A stretch of DNA of 55,846 nucleotides from the NCBI GenBank assembly GCA_017480565.1, contig JAFVAL010000067.1, positions 1 through 55,846 of the forward strand, given 5' to 3'. The notes beneath the pieces were generated by a model, which saw only the letters and a list, made by a program, of their open reading frames with translations, made no database searches and had not been told where the DNA came from. Each line of letters opens with the position of its first letter. The stretch's first letter is position 1. Position numbers and translations under genes: made by a program. Below are positions 16,471 to 26,392 of this stretch, in pieces. The DNA is from Lachnospiraceae bacterium (GTDB lineage Bacteria; Bacillota; Clostridia; Lachnospirales; Lachnospiraceae).

Positions 16471-17394
16471 ATGCTACTTGGTGCCCTGTTATTTATGGTG
16501 GGGCTTGCTTTGATGATCATTGCCGGGGATCGGTTTGTCGATGCGGCGATCTAGGTTTCAAAGAAGATAAAGATACCGGCAGCGGTGATCAGTGCGACGA
16601 TCGTCAGTATCGGAACGACGTTGCCGGAAGTGCTTGTGTCGGCAAATGCGGTGGCGGTCAAAGCACCGTCGGTCGCGACGGGCGTGGCCTTTGGCTCGAT
16701 CATTTGCAATACGGCGTTGATTGCAGGTTCGATTCATCTGATCCGGCCTGCACAGATGGTTGTGGATGAATCTTTCCGCAGAAGATTGGTTTATTTCATG
16801 ATTTTTGACCTGCTGTTGCTATTCATTGGGCTTAGGTTTGGAAAGTTTGAACCGTGGGTCGGTCTTGTTTTGCTTGCCGGATTTGTCTGCTACGCGGTCA
16901 ATGAGGTAAAGCGCCCGCAGGATCTGGAAGGGATCCTGGAGGTGCCCGCAGAACGCCTGATCAAACCGATCATTGTATTGATCTGCTGTACGGCGATGTT
17001 GGCTGTCGGGTCAAGGCTTGTTGTTGTCAACGGGGTCAAACTGGCAGAGGTGATGGGCGTATCAGAGCGCGTGATTGCGGTTACATTTATTGCGCTCGGA
17101 ACATCGCTTCCGGAGCTTGTCACGGCTATCTCAGCCCTGATGAAAGGTAAGACCGAGATGTCGGTCGGAACGCTTGTAGGAGCCAATCTATTGGATTTGC
17201 TTCTGGTCATCGGAATTCCAGCGATCTTTGGGGGAATGCAGCTGGATCCGCTTACGGCAAGCGTTGATATTCCGGTGGGACTTGCGATGATGTTTGTGCT
17301 CACCGTACCGATGCTCATCAAAAAACGAGGATATCACTGGCAGGGTGTTTTGCTGGTGCTGGGATATCTGGCTTATTGTCTGCTGCAGTTTTAA
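16471..17394 (+). pseudogene. CaCA-family Na+/Ca2+ exchanger interrupted by a TAG codon
   Basis: From the ATG at 16471 (ribosome binding site TAGGAG) the frame encodes a calcium/sodium antiporter with a single in-frame TAG at 16552-16554 (codon 28). The flanking residues DAAI and VSKKIKIPAA suggest a lost Trp or similar codon; TGG to TAG is one substitution. The remainder is intact for 279 codons and contains both alpha-repeat motifs, TIVSIGTTLPEVLVS and TFIALGTSLPELVTAI. The first membrane helix would be lost from any restart near 16585. TAG is used as a normal stop by neighbouring genes, so recoding is unlikely. A sequencing error is the main alternative. Confidence 0.8.
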
Positions 17395-17418
17395 GGGCAG
17401 GCAAGAGGAGGAAACACA

Positions 17419-18288
17419 TTGAAACTTGCGGATTTATTTGTGGAAGGGAAGACCAATTATTCGTTTGAAATCTTCCCGCCGAAACGGACGGATGCAGTTG
17501 AGAGTGTCTATCATGCAATCGAAGAGCTTGCACCGCTCTCTCCGGACTTTATCAGTGTCACGTACGGTGCCGGGGGCAATCCTGCCAACACGTATACCGT
17601 GGATATCGCATCGGATATCAAGAATCGGTTTGGTGTGGAATCCGCTGCGCACCTGACCTGTGTGAACAATTCAAAAGAAGAAGTGGATCTGATCCTAGAT
17701 AGGCTTAAGGAAAAGGGCGTGGAGAATATCCTGGCGCTTCGCGGGGATGAAAGTCCGGATCATCCGCCGAAAAATGATTTCTTATATGCGAAGGATCTGA
17801 TCGCCTACATCAGGGAGCACGGAGATTTTGGAATTTCTGCGGCTTGCTATCCGGAAGGACATATCGGATGCGAGAGCATCGATAAAGATATTGAGCACTT
17901 AAAGGAAAAAGTAGACGCTGGTGCGACGCATCTGATTTCGCAACTTTTTTTTGATAACGAGACGTATTACCGCTTTCAGGAAAAGGTACGTGCGGCGGGG
18001 ATTACAGTGCCGATGGAAGCAGGCATTATGCCTGTGACAAGCATCGCTTCGATTACCCGGATGGTGACGCTTTGCGGCGCTTCGCTCCCGCGTAAATTTA
18101 CGCAAATGATGCAGCGCTACCAGAATTATCCGCAGGCAGTCAGAGATGCCGGAATTGCATATGCGATCGATCAAATTATTGATCTGGCGGCACATGGCGT
18201 GGATGGTGTGCATCTGTACACGATGAACAATCCTTATGTCGCAAAGCGGATTACAGAGGCTGTGGAGAGCCTGGTGCGTCCAAGGTAA
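17419..18288 (+). CDS. metF: methylenetetrahydrofolate reductase
   Basis: MetF is a flavin enzyme reducing 5,10-methylene-THF to 5-methyl-THF for methionine synthesis. The 289-residue product has SFEIFPPKRTDAVE at the N terminus, ISVTYGAGGNP, the FAD-site LALRGDESPDHPP and LISQLFFDNETYYRF. The start is TTG at 17419 behind GAGGAGG (17405-17411). Length and motifs match bacterial MetF. It follows the interrupted exchanger by 24 bases and precedes proC. Confidence 0.93.
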   Translation: MKLADLFVEGKTNYSFEIFPPKRTDAVESVYHAIEELAPLSPDFISVTYGAGGNPANTYTVDIASDIKNRFGVESAAHLTCVNNSKEEVDLILDRLKEKGVENILALRGDESPDHPPKNDFLYAKDLIAYIREHGDFGISAACYPEGHIGCESIDKDIEHLKEKVDAGATHLISQLFFDNETYYRFQEKVRAAGITVPMEAGIMPVTSIASITRMVTLCGASLPRKFTQMMQRYQNYPQAVRDAGIAYAIDQIIDLAAHGVDGVHLYTMNNPYVAKRITEAVESLVRPR

Positions 18289-18321
18289 GAGCTTGATGTG
18301 TGGGTGAAATGAGGAAGAGAC

Positions 18322-19134
18322 ATGGGTAAGAGAATATCATTTATCGGTGCCGGCAACATGGGAGGCGCGATTTTAGCAGGGATTTTGGCAGCCGGGAAGG
18401 CAAAGCCGGAAGAGATCATGGCTGCGGATTTGTCTACGGCAAAGAGAGATGAACTAAAGGAGCACTACGGTGTTTTGGTCACGGCAGATAATAAAGAGGC
18501 TGCGAAGCAAGCAGAGATTCTTGTGCTTGCCATAAAGCCTGTCTTTTTGCCTGGGGTGATGGAGGAGATCCGTGACGTAATTCCTTCAGACTGTGTCGTG
18601 GTATCGATCGTAGCCGGGCAGACGATTGCGCGATTAGAAGAGATGCTAGTGCACCCGCATAAGTTGGTGCGCGTGATGCCGAACACCCCTGCATTGGTCG
18701 GGGAAGGCATGAGCGGTCTTTCTAAAAATGCGCGGATGGAAGATCCGGCTTGCGCGGCGGAGGCAGAGGAAATCTATCAGATCTTTGCAAGTCTCGGCAA
18801 GGCAGAATGGATTCCGGAGAGACTCATGGACTGCGTGACCGGGGTCAGCGGGTCTGCACCTGCGTTTATTTTCCAGCTCATTGAAGCGATGGCGGATGCG
18901 GCGGTGTTAGAAGGAATGCCGCGCACACAGAGCTATACATTTGCGGCACAGACTGTGCTTGGCTCTGCGAAAATGGTGTTAGAGCTTCACAAGCATCCGG
19001 CAGAGTTAAAGGACATGGTGACATCCCCTGGCGGAACGACCATCGAAGGCTGCAAAGTGCTTGAGCAGGAAGGCTTCCGTGCGGCAATGATGGATGCGAT
19101 CCATGCCGCGTGTGAGAAATCACGCAATCTATAA
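18322..19134 (+). CDS. proC: pyrroline-5-carboxylate reductase
   Basis: ProC reduces pyrroline-5-carboxylate to proline with NAD(P)H. The 270-residue protein starts with the Rossmann motif FIGAGNMGGAILAGIL and carries VRVMPNTPALVGEGM and the C-terminal signature SPGGTTIEGCKVLEQEGFR. The ATG at 18322 has GAGGAAGAG upstream. No proA or proB is present in the window, so the ornithine route may also feed it. Confidence 0.94.
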   Translation: MGKRISFIGAGNMGGAILAGILAAGKAKPEEIMAADLSTAKRDELKEHYGVLVTADNKEAAKQAEILVLAIKPVFLPGVMEEIRDVIPSDCVVVSIVAGQTIARLEEMLVHPHKLVRVMPNTPALVGEGMSGLSKNARMEDPACAAEAEEIYQIFASLGKAEWIPERLMDCVTGVSGSAPAFIFQLIEAMADAAVLEGMPRTQSYTFAAQTVLGSAKMVLELHKHPAELKDMVTSPGGTTIEGCKVLEQEGFRAAMMDAIHAACEKSRNL

Positions 19135-19164
19135 TTCTTTCAATTACTGGAGGAATCAGTTTCG

Positions 19165-20244
19165 ATGAAACAGAAAAATCAGGGCAAGAGCATCTTCATC
19201 CTGATTGGTATGGTGCTTGCGACGTTCTTGCTCGTTTTTCATAATTATTCTATCAAAGATGTGCTGGAAACCTTAAAAGAGGCCAATCTCTTGTGGATCC
19301 TGCTTGCCATCGGCATGATTTTTGTGCACATGTGCGGCGGCGGTTTGGCATTAAAGGTTTTACTGAAATCTTTGCACCGCGACATCACGTTTTTGCAGGG
19401 TGCAAAGTACATGGCCATCGAGTTTTACTTTTCCGGCATTACGCCTTCTGCCTCCGGCGGCGAGCCGATGCAGATCTATTATATGTCGAAAGATGGCATC
19501 GAGGTCAGCCGCGGCACATCGGCAAAGATGCTCATCACCGTGCTTTATAAAGCGGTTTTGCTGGTCTTAGGCCTGTTTGTGCTGCTATTTGCCATGCCGG
19601 TTGCCTTAAAGACCGAGATCTTAAATGTCTGGATCTGGATGGTGTTTTTGCTGGGCTTTTTGGTCAACCTGATCGTGATTGTGGTATGCCTATTGGCGAT
19701 GTTTCGGCAAAGTACGCTGCGAAGACTCAGTGACAAGGTCGTGCTCTTTATTCAGAAGAAAACCAGAATCCGCTTAACGGAGTCGATGGTTGCAAAGTAT
19801 GAGCACTTCCTAAACGACATGAAGCGCAGTGCGGAGCATTTTACGCATCACAGAAAAGAGACTGCGCTTGCAGCTGTGATCATTCTGGTGCAGAGGATGG
19901 GGCTTTTCTCCATCCCGTATCTGGTGTATCTGGCGATTGGGCTGGGCGGAGAGAACTATCTGACGTTCTTGGCGATTCAGGTGGTGCTTTCGATTGCAGC
20001 GGATTCCTTGCCTCTGCCGGGCGGTGTCGGCGCTTCCGAAGCCATCTTGCTTGCCCTTTATGAACCCATTTACAGTGAGCAAATGCTTGCGACCGCGATG
20101 CTGCTCTCCAGATTTGTCTCGTATTATCTTTACTTGTTTATCGCTGCCGGCATCACGATCACGAATTCATATCTTGTGGCCAAACGGCCTAAAATTGTGG
20201 AAGAAGAGCCAAAAGTGGGAAATGTAACTGAAAATGAGCAATAA
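19165..20244 (+). CDS. UPF0104 / lysylphosphatidylglycerol synthase-type flippase-like membrane protein
   Basis: The 359-residue polytopic membrane protein has about eight predicted helices. It shows the family motifs GITPSASGGEPMQIYYM and, near the end, LPLPGGVGASEAILLALY, which are shared with the membrane half of MprF. No C-terminal synthase domain is present, so lipid or polyprenyl-linked substrate flipping is the likely class of activity, without an assignable substrate. GGAGG precedes the ATG at 19165. A terminator follows, and rpsT converges on it. Confidence 0.82.
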   Translation: MKQKNQGKSIFILIGMVLATFLLVFHNYSIKDVLETLKEANLLWILLAIGMIFVHMCGGGLALKVLLKSLHRDITFLQGAKYMAIEFYFSGITPSASGGEPMQIYYMSKDGIEVSRGTSAKMLITVLYKAVLLVLGLFVLLFAMPVALKTEILNVWIWMVFLLGFLVNLIVIVVCLLAMFRQSTLRRLSDKVVLFIQKKTRIRLTESMVAKYEHFLNDMKRSAEHFTHHRKETALAAVIILVQRMGLFSIPYLVYLAIGLGGENYLTFLAIQVVLSIAADSLPLPGGVGASEAILLALYEPIYSEQMLATAMLLSRFVSYYLYLFIAAGITITNSYLVAKRPKIVEEEPKVGNVTENEQ

Positions 20245-20247
20245 AAG

Positions 20248-20278
20248 ACGGATGTCCTCGTGAGAATCGGACATCCGT
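20248..20278. terminator. terminator between convergent flippase-like gene and rpsT
   Basis: ACGGATGTCC pairs perfectly with GGACATCCGT over 10 bp. T-rich bases follow on the minus strand (CTTTTATT), and weaker ones follow on the plus strand. Confidence 0.7.
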
Positions 20279-20310
20279 TATTCATTCTGTATCGTAATCT
20301 CAGATGAAAC

Positions 20311-20574
20311 TTAAGCCATCTTGTTGACAGCAAGAGCGAGACGAGATACCTTGCGGGAAGCAGTGTTCTTATGATAAACACCCTTTTTGCAGGCCTTATC
20401 AATCTCAGAAGTAGCTTCAAGCAGAGCAGCAGATGCAGCGGTCTTGTCACCGGCAGCCACGGCAGCGTCGACTTTCTTGATATAAGTCTTCACTCTGGAC
20501 TTGATCGCTTTGTTTCTCTCGTTTCTAGTCTGAGCAGTTAAAATTCTCTTCTTAGCACTTTTTATGTTAGCCAT
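20311..20574 (-). CDS. rpsT: 30S ribosomal protein S20
   Basis: S20 binds 16S rRNA early in small-subunit assembly. The 87-residue, lysine/alanine-rich helical protein starts MANIKSAKKRILTAQTRNERN, characteristic of S20, and has the usual length. AAGGAGGTG precedes the ATG. It is divergent from lepA and has a near-consensus promoter, as expected for a ribosomal protein gene. Confidence 0.95.
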   Translation of the reverse strand: MANIKSAKKRILTAQTRNERNKAIKSRVKTYIKKVDAAVAAGDKTAASAALLEATSEIDKACKKGVYHKNTASRKVSRLALAVNKMA

Positions 20575-20650
20575 TCTCCGACACCTCCTTGTTCAAAATT
20601 ACATTTGAAATAGAAACGGACACGGGCGTTCTAAACAAACATCACCAACT

Positions 20651-20679
20651 ATCATATTCCAAGCCGGATGCGGTGTCAA
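20651..20679 (-). promoter_or_regulatory. rpsT promoter
   Basis: On the minus strand, TTGACA (20679-20674) and TATGAT (20656-20651) are separated by 17 bp, leaving a leader of about 65-70 nt before the rpsT start. No distinct RNA fold was identified in that leader. Confidence 0.75.
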
Positions 20680-20766
20680 TAGATTTTTTCAAGTTTTCCT
20701 CGATATTTCGCAGGCTATATGCTATACTGTTTCCTGATAAATGTAAATCAAGCAAAGGGAAGAAGA

Positions 20767-22581
20767 ATGGGACAGATTCCTCAGGAGAATATACGTAATT
20801 TTTGTATCATCGCACATATCGACCACGGAAAATCAACGCTTGCGGACCGGATTCTTGAGAAGACCGGTACGCTTACTTCGCGTGAGATGCAGGAGCAAGT
20901 GCTCGATAATATGGAGCTTGAGCGTGAGAGGGGCATCACGATTAAGGCGCAGACGGTGCGGATCATTTATAAGGCCAAGAATGGGCAGGAATACATTTTC
21001 AATTTAATTGACACCCCCGGACACGTCGACTTTAACTACGAAGTGTCCAGAAGTCTTGCAGCGTGCGAGGGGGCAATCCTTGTGGTCGATGCGGCGCAGG
21101 GCATCGAAGCGCAGACGTTAGGCAACGTGTATCTGGCGCTAGATGCGAATCTGGAGATCATGCCGGTCATCAATAAGATTGATCTGCCCAGTGCAGAGCC
21201 GGAGCGTGTGAGAAATGAGATCGAGGATATCATCGGATTAGAAGCACACGAAGCACCGCTTATTTCCGCGAAAAATGGAATTAATATCGAAGAAGTCTTA
21301 GAGCAGATTGTCACGAAGATTCCTGCACCACAGGGAGATCCTGACGGGCCGCTAAAGGCTCTGATTTTTGACTCGATTTATGACTCTTATAAGGGTGTTA
21401 TCGTCTTTTGTCGCATTATGGACGGCAGTGTCCGCAAGGGGACGAAGGTTCGTTTCATGGCGACTGGTGCGGAAGAAGAGATCGTGGAAGTTGGTTTCTT
21501 TGGCGCAGGGCAGTTTATCCCCTGCGAGGAGCTTTCTGCCGGCATGGTTGGATACCTGACCGCTTCGCTAAAAGACGTCAGAGATACTCGTGTCGGAGAT
21601 ACGGTCACCGAGGCAAACAGACCTTGTGCACAGGCGCTTCCTGGCTATAAGAAGGTGCTTCCGATGGTTTACTGCGGAATGTATCCTGCGGACGGTGCGA
21701 AGTATCCGGATCTCAGGGATGCGCTTGAGAAGCTGCAGTTAAACGATGCTTCGCTTCAGTATGAGCCGGAGACCTCTGTTGCGCTGGGATTTGGCTTCCG
21801 GTGCGGATTTTTGGGCCTCCTTCATTTGGAAATCATTCAGGAGAGATTGGAGCGAGAGTACAACCTGGATCTGGTCACGACCGCGCCAAGCGTCATTTAC
21901 AAAATTTATAAGACCAATGGGGAGGTCTTAGAGATTACGAATCCGACCAACATGCCGGATCCTTCCGAGATTGAACATATGGAAGAGCCGTTTGTGAGTG
22001 CAGAGATCATGGTGACGACAGAGTTTGTCGGCGCGATCATGAAGCTTTGCCAGGAGCGTCGCGGCGTCTACCTTGGGATGGAGTATTTGGAGGAGACGAG
22101 AGCGCTTTTAAAGTATGACCTTCCGTTAAATGAGATCATTTACGATTTCTTTGATGCCTTAAAGTCACGCTCGCGCGGCTATGCGTCTTTTGACTATGAG
22201 TTTAAGGGCTACGTAAAGAGCAGCCTGGTAAAACTGGATATTTTGATCAACCATGAGGAAGTGGATGCGCTTTCCTTTATCGTGCATGCCGACGGTGCGT
22301 ATGAGCGTGCCAGAAAGATGTGCGAGAAGCTCAAAGAAGAGATTCCGAGACAGCTGTTTGAGGTGCCGATTCAGGCAGCCATCGGCAGCAAGATTATCGC
22401 CAGAGAGACGGTCAAAGCCTACCGCAAAGACGTACTTGCGAAGTGCTATGGCGGTGATATCACGAGAAAGAAGAAGCTCTTAGAGAAGCAAAAGGAAGGA
22501 AAGAAGCGCATGCGCCAGGTGGGCAATGTGGAGATTCCGCAGAAGGCTTTCATGAGCGTGCTCAAACTTGACACAGAATGA
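20767..22581 (+). CDS. lepA: elongation factor 4 (LepA)
   Basis: LepA is a ribosome-associated translational GTPase. The 604-residue product has the G1 motif [13 protein letters not shown], the G2/switch region [17 protein letters not shown] and [10 protein letters not shown], then the LepA-specific C-terminal domain with [21 protein letters not shown] cut short here (continuing ALSFIVH). The start at 20767 is chosen over an upstream frame because the family N terminus ([13 protein letters not shown]) follows at once and AAAGGGAAG lies upstream. A TATACT -10-like box sits at 20723-20728. hemW follows, a common Firmicutes arrangement. Confidence 0.95.
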   Translation: MGQIPQENIRNFCIIAHIDHGKSTLADRILEKTGTLTSREMQEQVLDNMELERERGITIKAQTVRIIYKAKNGQEYIFNLIDTPGHVDFNYEVSRSLAACEGAILVVDAAQGIEAQTLGNVYLALDANLEIMPVINKIDLPSAEPERVRNEIEDIIGLEAHEAPLISAKNGINIEEVLEQIVTKIPAPQGDPDGPLKALIFDSIYDSYKGVIVFCRIMDGSVRKGTKVRFMATGAEEEIVEVGFFGAGQFIPCEELSAGMVGYLTASLKDVRDTRVGDTVTEANRPCAQALPGYKKVLPMVYCGMYPADGAKYPDLRDALEKLQLNDASLQYEPETSVALGFGFRCGFLGLLHLEIIQERLEREYNLDLVTTAPSVIYKIYKTNGEVLEITNPTNMPDPSEIEHMEEPFVSAEIMVTTEFVGAIMKLCQERRGVYLGMEYLEETRALLKYDLPLNEIIYDFFDALKSRSRGYASFDYEFKGYVKSSLVKLDILINHEEVDALSFIVHADGAYERARKMCEKLKEEIPRQLFEVPIQAAIGSKIIARETVKAYRKDVLAKCYGGDITRKKKLLEKQKEGKKRMRQVGNVEIPQKAFMSVLKLDTE

Positions 22582-22603
22582 CGACGACGGGAGGTGGATG
22601 TAG

Positions 22604-23734
22604 ATGCAAGCGAAGGAACTTGAACTTTATATCCATCTCCCTTTTTGTGTGCGCAAATGTCTCTACTGTGATTTTTTATCCGGCCCAGGGTATGATCAGG
22701 ATCGGTATCTGGACGCGCTGATTAGGGAACTGGAACGTTACCGGGAGAAGGCTGCGGACTTTAAGCTGCGCTCCATTTTCTTTGGAGGAGGCACCCCGAC
22801 GTTACTCACCATTCCTCAGTGGGAGCGATTGATGAGCGCAGTAAAAGAGTTCTTTGTCTTGGAGGATGACTGCGAGATCACTTCAGAAGGCAATCCTGGC
22901 ACCATTGATCCGGAAAAACTTGCTTGTCTGAGAGAGATTGGTATCAACCGGTTGAGTCTCGGGCTTCAGTCTGCGAATAATAAAGAACTCGCCTTACTTG
23001 GCAGAATCCATACCTTTGAAGACTTTTTAACGACGTATGAGGATGCAAGAGCAGCCGGCTTTGGCAATATCAACGTAGATCTGATGAGTGGACTTCCGGG
23101 GCAAGCGCTTACTGACTGGCTGACAACACTTTCTGCGGTAGCAGAACTTGGGCCGGAACACATTTCCGCCTACAGTCTGATCATTGAAGAAGGAACGGAA
23201 TTTGGCAAGCGCTACGCCAATGGGATCGGTCTTCCGGACGAAGATGTGGAACGGGAGATGTATCACAAGACCAAAGAGGTGCTTGCAGGCTACGGTTTCA
23301 CCCGGTATGAGATCTCAAATTACGCGAAGCCTGGTTTTGAGAGCAGGCACAATCTGGGATACTGGACCGGCGTGCCTTATCTCGGTTGTGGTCTTGGAGC
23401 AGCGTCCTTGTTTGGTGGATTTCGGTATCAAAATCCTGAAAATATGGAGCAATATCTTAAGGAGGCTGGCTCGGATGCACTGATCAAAGATAAGGAGATC
23501 TGGGATCAGAAAACGCAGATGGAAGAGAGAATGTTCCTTGGACTGCGCACGATGCTGGGGGTCGAGAAAATGGCGTTTTTACGCGACTTTGGGGCATCTA
23601 TAGAGTCCATTTACGGGGACGTGACCTGCAAATATAAAGGCTTGGGATTGCTTCGTGAGACAGATACACATCTTCAGCTAACCGATGCCGGCATCGATGT
23701 GAGCAATGTGATCCTGGCAGACTTTTTATTATAA
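22604..23734 (+). CDS. hemW: heme chaperone HemW-like radical SAM protein
   Basis: This is a HemN-related radical SAM protein. The 376-residue product has the [4Fe-4S]-binding motif CVRKCLYCDF at residues 12-21 following YIHLPF, then FFGGGTPTLL and GLQSANNKELALLGR. It lacks the extra N-terminal cysteine region of true HemN oxidases, and its length suits HemW, which binds heme rather than oxidising coproporphyrinogen. No other heme genes are nearby. GGGAGGTGG precedes the ATG at 22604. The position after lepA is conserved in Firmicutes. Confidence 0.88.
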   Translation: MQAKELELYIHLPFCVRKCLYCDFLSGPGYDQDRYLDALIRELERYREKAADFKLRSIFFGGGTPTLLTIPQWERLMSAVKEFFVLEDDCEITSEGNPGTIDPEKLACLREIGINRLSLGLQSANNKELALLGRIHTFEDFLTTYEDARAAGFGNINVDLMSGLPGQALTDWLTTLSAVAELGPEHISAYSLIIEEGTEFGKRYANGIGLPDEDVEREMYHKTKEVLAGYGFTRYEISNYAKPGFESRHNLGYWTGVPYLGCGLGAASLFGGFRYQNPENMEQYLKEAGSDALIKDKEIWDQKTQMEERMFLGLRTMLGVEKMAFLRDFGASIESIYGDVTCKYKGLGLLRETDTHLQLTDAGIDVSNVILADFLL

Positions 23735-23751
23735 ATTGATGGGAGACTAAT

Positions 23752-24144
23752 ATGGCTGTGAAAAAGAAAAAAATCGTGAAAAAACCGGAGAAAATCATCA
23801 TCGATGGATTTTTGTTCTGCAGAAAGGAACTGGATGTAAAGGCACTCTCAGAAGCACTAGAGGATGCAAAGGTGACGTGTGAGTGCTGGCCGGAGATGGG
23901 CGTAATTGAGATTCCGCTTTTAGAGGCCGGAAGCATTGACCTGGAGCGCTCTGAGATTACATTTGAAGGAGAAGATCAGATCTTTTTGGAAAATCATGAT
24001 ATCAAAGGGGTCTATGAGATCTCATTTCCAAAGAATGCGCTTTCCCAGGCAGGCGCGGCATTTCGGGCACTTGTGGATGCGACGTCCGGGGTGATTTGCT
24101 CTGACACGGAAGATTTTTATCCGGTCTATGCGGGAAATTTCTAA
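23752..24144 (+). CDS. unrecognised 130-residue protein
   Basis: I do not recognise this family. The protein has a lysine-rich start (AVKKKKIVKKPEK), no signal peptide or membrane helix, and a compact alternating alpha/beta-looking body with two cysteines (FLFCRKEL, TCECW) and an acidic, aromatic end (SDTEDFYPVYAGNF). Codon use is like its neighbours. It lies 17 bases after hemW and 28 bases before pyrC, so it is probably co-transcribed with the pyrimidine operon, but nothing in it points to a pyrimidine role. Confidence 0.7.
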   Translation: MAVKKKKIVKKPEKIIIDGFLFCRKELDVKALSEALEDAKVTCECWPEMGVIEIPLLEAGSIDLERSEITFEGEDQIFLENHDIKGVYEISFPKNALSQAGAAFRALVDATSGVICSDTEDFYPVYAGNF

Positions 24145-24172
24145 GAAGATTTGAGAAGAACAGGAGGCAGAT

Positions 24173-25456
24173 GTGGGGACATTATTGATTCGAAACGGCA
24201 GGGTGCTGGACCCTGCAAATAAGCGTGACGGAAACTACGATATTCTGATCAAGGATGGCAAAATCGCTCAGGTGGCACCGGAGATTTCTGCGGAGGCTGA
24301 TCACATTTACGATGCAACGGGGCTTCTTGTCATGCCGGGTCTCATTGACATGCATGTGCATTTTCGTGAGCCGGGCCTGGAGTACAAAGAGACGATTGCG
24401 ACCGGGACAGCAGCCGCGGCAAAAGGCGGTTTTACCACGGTTTGTCCGATGGCAAACACCAAGCCTGTGATCGACTGCGTGGAGATGGTCCAAAAGCTAA
24501 AGGCAATCATCGACCGCGATGCCAAAGTGCATGTGCTTATGATCGGAACTGTGACCAAAGGGCTTGCCGGCAAGGAGGTCTGCGATCTTGCCGCAATGAA
24601 GCAGGCGGGCATCCGTATGGTCAGTGAAGATGGGAAGTCTGTGATGGACTCTGGTGTCTATGCAAAGGCGATGGAGATCTGTAAAGAAGAGGATATCCTG
24701 GTGCTTGCGCACTGCGAAGACATCAATCTGGTGCGTGGCGGCGTGATGCATGAAGGCGTGCGTTCTAAAGAGCTGGGGTTACCTGGAATCACGAGCGAAG
24801 TCGAAGACATCATCACGGCCAGAGACATTTTCCTGGCAAGACAGACGGGTGCAAGACTGCATCTGTGTCACTGTTCGACGAAGACGAGCGTGGAGATGGT
24901 GAGAATGGCCAAAGAGGCCGGACTTCCGGTTTCTGCAGAAGTGTGTCCGCATCATTTTACACTGTGCGATGAAGATATTCCAGGGGATGACGGGAATTAT
25001 AAGATGAATCCGCCGCTGCGGGGAAGAGAAGACTTAGAAGCGCTTCGCGCGGGACTTTCTTCCGGGGTGATGGAAGTGATTTCCACCGATCACGCACCGC
25101 ATGCGGCGCAGGAAAAAGAGGGATCGATGAAGACGGCGGCCTTTGGCATCGTAGGGCTTGAGACCTCATTTGCCCTGGCATGGACGGAACTTGTAAAGAC
25201 GGGGCTTTTGACACCGATGCAGTTAGTAGAACGCATGAGTGCGGCACCGGCAAGAATCTTAAAGATCCGGGCGGGCGCTCTGAGTGTCGGATACCCTGCG
25301 GATATCACAATTGCAGATCCGAATCAAACCTACCGGATCGATAAGAACACATTTGTTTCTAAGGGAAAGAACACGCCGTTTGACGGCAGGGAAGTGACCG
25401 GAGAAATTGCAGCGACGGTTGTGGATGGAAGAATTGTATATGAAAGGAAAAAGTGA
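24173..25456 (+). CDS. pyrC: dihydroorotase
   Basis: PyrC closes carbamoyl-aspartate to dihydroorotate. The 427-residue class I-type enzyme has the metal-binding motif DMHVHFREPG (His61, His63), LAHCEDINL, further histidines in LHLCHCSTKTS and the catalytic Asp in STDHAPHA. The start is GTG at 24173 with AGGAGG at 24162-24167. It overlaps pyrF by one base (TGATG), suggesting translational coupling. pyrA and pyrB are not in the window. Confidence 0.94.
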   Translation: MGTLLIRNGRVLDPANKRDGNYDILIKDGKIAQVAPEISAEADHIYDATGLLVMPGLIDMHVHFREPGLEYKETIATGTAAAAKGGFTTVCPMANTKPVIDCVEMVQKLKAIIDRDAKVHVLMIGTVTKGLAGKEVCDLAAMKQAGIRMVSEDGKSVMDSGVYAKAMEICKEEDILVLAHCEDINLVRGGVMHEGVRSKELGLPGITSEVEDIITARDIFLARQTGARLHLCHCSTKTSVEMVRMAKEAGLPVSAEVCPHHFTLCDEDIPGDDGNYKMNPPLRGREDLEALRAGLSSGVMEVISTDHAPHAAQEKEGSMKTAAFGIVGLETSFALAWTELVKTGLLTPMQLVERMSAAPARILKIRAGALSVGYPADITIADPNQTYRIDKNTFVSKGKNTPFDGREVTGEIAATVVDGRIVYERKK

Positions 25457-26388
25457 TGATTAACAAACTGATCAAAAAGATTCAGGAGACAGAAGCACAT
25501 CTTTGCGTGGGCCTCGATCCAACATTAAAATTCGTGCCGGAACAGATCCAGAAAGAGACATTTGCGGCTTACGGAGAGACCTTGGAAGGGGCTGCAGAGG
25601 CTGTCTGGCAGTTTAACAAGGGGATCATCGATGCAACTTATGACTTGATTCCGGCCGTGAAGCCTCAGATTGCGATGTATGAGCAGTTTGGCCTTCCGGG
25701 GCTGTGCGCATATCAGAAAACCGTGGATTATGCGCAGGAGAAAGGCCTTGTCGTGATCGGAGATGTCAAGCGGGGCGACATTGGATCGACGTCTGCCGCC
25801 TATGCGGTGGGACATTTGGGGCATGTACAGGTGGGTTCAAAGAAGCTTGCGGGATTTCATGAGGATTTTATTACGATTAATCCTTACATGGGAAGCGACA
25901 GCGTAAATCCGTTCATAGACATTTGCAAAGAAGAGAAGAAAGGCCTGTTTATTCTGACGAAAACGTCAAATCCCTCCAGCGGCGAGTTCCAGGATCGCCT
26001 GATCGATGGGAGACCGCTTTATGAGTGGGTTGGAGAGAAGGTTGCGGATTGGGGACGCGATGTGATGGGTGACGGGTACAGTTACATCGGTGCCGTGGTC
26101 GGCGCAACCTATCCGGAACAAGGGAAAAAGCTGCGCAAACTCATGCCAAACACGTACATTTTGGTTCCCGGATACGGTGCGCAGGGAGGCAAAGGAGAGG
26201 ATCTCGCCTACTTCTTTAACAAAGATGGCCTTGGTGCGATCGTGAATTCTTCCCGCGGCATTATCGCGGCTTACCAGCAAAAAGGGTATGAAAAGTACGG
26301 CCCGGAGAACTATGCAGATGCTTCACGGGCGGCTGTGATTGCGATGCGCGACGACATTTTACAGGCGTTGGCAAAGAGAGCAGGATAA
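25456..26388 (+). CDS. pyrF: orotidine 5'-phosphate decarboxylase
   Basis: PyrF decarboxylates OMP to UMP. The 310-residue protein belongs to the longer class 2 OMPDC group, with HLCVGLDPTLKFVP at the start and the catalytic DVKRGDIGSTSAAYA (Lys105). The phosphate loop region includes LVPGYGAQGG and IVNSSRGI. The ATG at 25456 overlaps the pyrC stop; a GTG at 25453 is an alternative. It is the second of five consecutive pyr genes. Confidence 0.94.
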   Translation: MINKLIKKIQETEAHLCVGLDPTLKFVPEQIQKETFAAYGETLEGAAEAVWQFNKGIIDATYDLIPAVKPQIAMYEQFGLPGLCAYQKTVDYAQEKGLVVIGDVKRGDIGSTSAAYAVGHLGHVQVGSKKLAGFHEDFITINPYMGSDSVNPFIDICKEEKKGLFILTKTSNPSSGEFQDRLIDGRPLYEWVGEKVADWGRDVMGDGYSYIGAVVGATYPEQGKKLRKLMPNTYILVPGYGAQGGKGEDLAYFFNKDGLGAIVNSSRGIIAAYQQKGYEKYGPENYADASRAAVIAMRDDILQALAKRAG

Positions 26389-26392
26389 ACGG

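Noticed and set aside
16552..16554. TAG codon as programmed recoding (amber read-through)
   Set aside because: TAG is the ordinary stop of neighbouring genes (pcp, pyrD, uppS), and no recoding signal or suppressor tRNA is visible here. A nonsense mutation or sequencing error is simpler.
18289..18321. T-box or other amino-acid leader before proC
   Set aside because: The gap is only 33 bases and holds just a ribosome binding site.
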